Shown piece by piece: positions 62,145 through 64,000 of a stretch of 64,000 nucleotides of DNA (position 1 is its first letter; each line of letters begins with the position of its first letter). This DNA is from Carnegiea gigantea (taxonomy: Eukaryota; Streptophyta; Magnoliopsida; Caryophyllales; Cactaceae). The notes under the pieces were generated by a model. That model saw nothing but the letters and a program-made list of their open reading frames with translations, did no database searches and had not been told where the DNA came from. Location of the stretch: NCBI GenBank assembly GCA_029747015.1, contig JAKOGI010001324.1, positions 131,501 to 195,500 on the forward strand. The letters run 5' to 3'. Position numbers and translations under genes: made by a program.

Positions 62145-62260
62145 ACGTCTCTAAACAAGTTCTGCGATCAGCTTATTTACTAAACTAACCATGATTGTCC
62201 CTGACGTCTCTAAACAAGTTCTACGATCAGCTTATTTACTAAACTAACCATGATTGTCCC
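62145..62260. repeat. 59-bp tandem duplication
   Basis: Units 62145-62203 and 62204-62260 begin ACGTCTCTAAACAAGTTCT and differ at one base (G/A) over the aligned part. Confidence 0.95.
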
Positions 62261-62644
62261 ATACCAACTATATCTTTTAAGCTCTTAGCACATACAGGAG
62301 TCCAAAAGAATCAAAATCTGCTAAGTCAAACTAATGGCCTGTCTATAACCATAGCTGACATGTAGATCAAAGCACATTTCTTACAAACGTTCACATACTA
62401 GCCGCAAACACATAATTTATTTCTTTAAACTTACTTATCAATCACATATATACTTTAAAATAAGTCACAATCTCATAGATATCCTCAATTATCTACCAAA
62501 TCCAAAATTCAAATTCAAGCTAAAACTAATTTCATAACAGATCACATACTCTTAGCTTAACCAAAATTCTTTAGGTTAGAGGGGAAATCAACTCATGACA
62601 CACAGTAAGAACCATCACAAAATAAGGGTGACAAACATATCTTA

Positions 62645-62720
62645 GTAGGCCAGCTATAGCTCATTCATATGGTACCAACCACTGGTAGACCAGCTATAAC
62701 TCATTCAAGTGGCGCCAACC
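62645..62720. repeat. 40-bp tandem duplication
   Basis: Units 62645-62684 and 62685-62720 share GTAG(G/A)CCAGCTATA(G/A)CTC and TTCA(T/A)(A/G)TGG(T/C)(A/G)CCAACC. Confidence 0.9.
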
Positions 62721-63897
62721 TTGCACTCTCGCTCTACAGGAACCCACCTACCCACACCAACCATGGAGTCACATTCATATCCTAATTGTTTAGATCAGAA
62801 CCCTTCTTAGTAGGGACCCACATGGCTCACATAACACATAAGACCGGCATTCATATCACAAGAGATTGGCTAGAGTCCCTCCCACTAGGCGACCTGAACA
62901 TAACGATAATCACTACTATGACTATAGCTCTAGAACGCAACGTAACAGCCTTAGGCAAGACATGAACCTCTTTCTCTATAAAAACATTACTAAAGAGATC
63001 ATATAGCTCACTTAATCACATTTTTATATTTCAAAAAGTTATATCAACAATTTACACAAAAATTTTGTCAATTTAAGGCACAATTACACCCAAAATAATT
63101 TTCATAACTTTCCAATATCCCATAAAAACCCCTTACCATTCTTAATGCTCAAAAATCATCCCAACTACAGTTTATGCATACGAACAACCCATAATTACAC
63201 CAAACAAGATATTTTCACTTAAAAATTCGTAGAACGAAGAATACACGTCCAAAATTCACGAAATTTGCAAGAAAAATACCAAATATTATGAATAATCTAC
63301 CATGTAATTTTTTTTAATTTTTCACTATTCCAATCCTCCACAAAAATTAAGATAGTACCCAAAATTGTTCATCAAAAATAGGGCAATTTCAATAAAAAGC
63401 CATAGATCATAAAGTACACATCTAAATTTCACAATAATTACAGAAAGAAGCCAAGTATCCTAGAGAATATATAGTAAAATGTTCATAATTTTTCATAGGG
63501 CTACTAATTCACAATAATTCAAATAATGGGAGAAACTACTAAAAATCTGAAAATAAAATCCCTTTTCCCTCACTTGAATTCTCTTGAACCACATGCTCAA
63601 GTAAGGTATTCACAACCCAGCACATATAAGATCAAATTCATAACACAACTTTCAAATTCACATCATCCACATAATTCAATAATCACAAAGAACTATGAAA
63701 TTTCTAGTGGGGTGTTTCTAACAAATGAAATTAAGGTTCTAATCTACCAAAACCTAAAACATCAAATTCACAACTTCAATCTTCAACTGAATCTTCACAT
63801 TCGAGCATAAAGTATCAAAATATACTTTTTCTAATCAATTTTAGGTTGCAGAAGAGCACGAATTACTTACCTGAATTTGCCATCCAAAAACCCTAAT

Positions 63898-64000
63898 GTT
63901 TCTTCTCCTTCTTCTTCTCGTCTTCTCCTTCTTCGTCATCTTCTTCTTTTTCTTCTTCTTCTTCTTCTTCTTCTTCTTCTTCTTCTTCTTCTTCTTCTTC
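63898..64000. repeat. CTT-rich tract ending in (CTT)n microsatellite
   Basis: Imperfect CTT/CTC repeats from about 63898 become pure CTT from about 63951 to the window edge. Confidence 0.95.

Larger units (their letters stand above)
61044..64000 (-). repeat. partial long LTR of a minus-strand element, runs off the window
   Basis: The left end TGACGCCCTGAAAATTCTAATT is the minus-strand LTR end ...CAGGGCGTCA beside the primer site. No gene is found in the whole stretch; open frames such as 63526-63810 are A/T-rich chance frames. The other end of the LTR lies beyond 64000 or is unmarked. Confidence 0.5.

Noticed and set aside
62145..62720. short repeats that might suggest a CRISPR-like array
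   Set aside because: Direct tandem units without spacers, in plant retroelement sequence.
63526..63810. 94-codon plus-strand open frame
   Set aside because: Low-complexity A/T/C sequence within an LTR; composition typical of chance frames.

Overview
This window is nuclear DNA from a flowering plant, most likely a dicot, and is built almost entirely of transposable elements in various states of decay. The evidence is AT-rich sequence, Ty1/copia and Ty3/gypsy LTR retrotransposons of plant-specific lineages (SIRE-like, ATHILA-like, tRNA-Asp-primed gag-only elements), a TRIM, and two hAT-type MITEs. I find no host protein-coding gene, no tRNA or rRNA gene, and no bacterial-type feature. Reading frames are broken nearly everywhere; the one long intact frame is a 640-codon element-encoded ORF at 277-2199.

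Layout. 1-4120: 3' end of a SIRE-like copia element (extra ORF, purine tract, 3' LTR). 4121-7477: gypsy gag-protease relic with three in-frame stops and most of pol deleted. 7481-12748: 5'-truncated copy (A) of a gag-only family. 12749-15902: decayed spacer with a possible Tat/Ogre-type primer site and a 278-bp hAT MITE. 15908-20009: complete minus-strand gag-only gypsy element (TSD GCTAG). 20530-27065: complete copy B of the gag-only family (TSD TAAAC). 27071-37020: an old minus-strand gypsy element whose reverse transcriptase is split by copy C (29264-35706, TSD CCACT). 37020-42762: two unrelated long LTRs meeting at their polypurine ends, the right one containing a 452-bp TRIM (TSD GGGGG). 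44344-49252: complete but broken minus-strand copia element (TSD GTTAG). 50034-59029: an LTR split by an ATHILA-like element (51674-58676, TSD AGTGG), which itself holds a 705-bp hAT MITE. 59030-64000: internal remnant and partial long LTR of another minus-strand element, ending in a CTT microsatellite.

How the parts relate. Six elements have exact target-site duplications and two MITEs have near-exact 8-bp duplications, so their boundaries are well supported and the nesting order can be read directly: old gypsy < copy C, and LTR < ATHILA-like < hAT MITE. Copies A, B and C share a gag-like protein with a CX2CX4HX4C knuckle. B, C and the ATHILA-like element all carry a primer site resembling the 3' end of plant tRNA-Asp behind the same AGTTTT spacer. 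No element here encodes a full functional polymerase, so all of them, apart possibly from the truncated SIRE-like element, would depend on enzymes from elsewhere.
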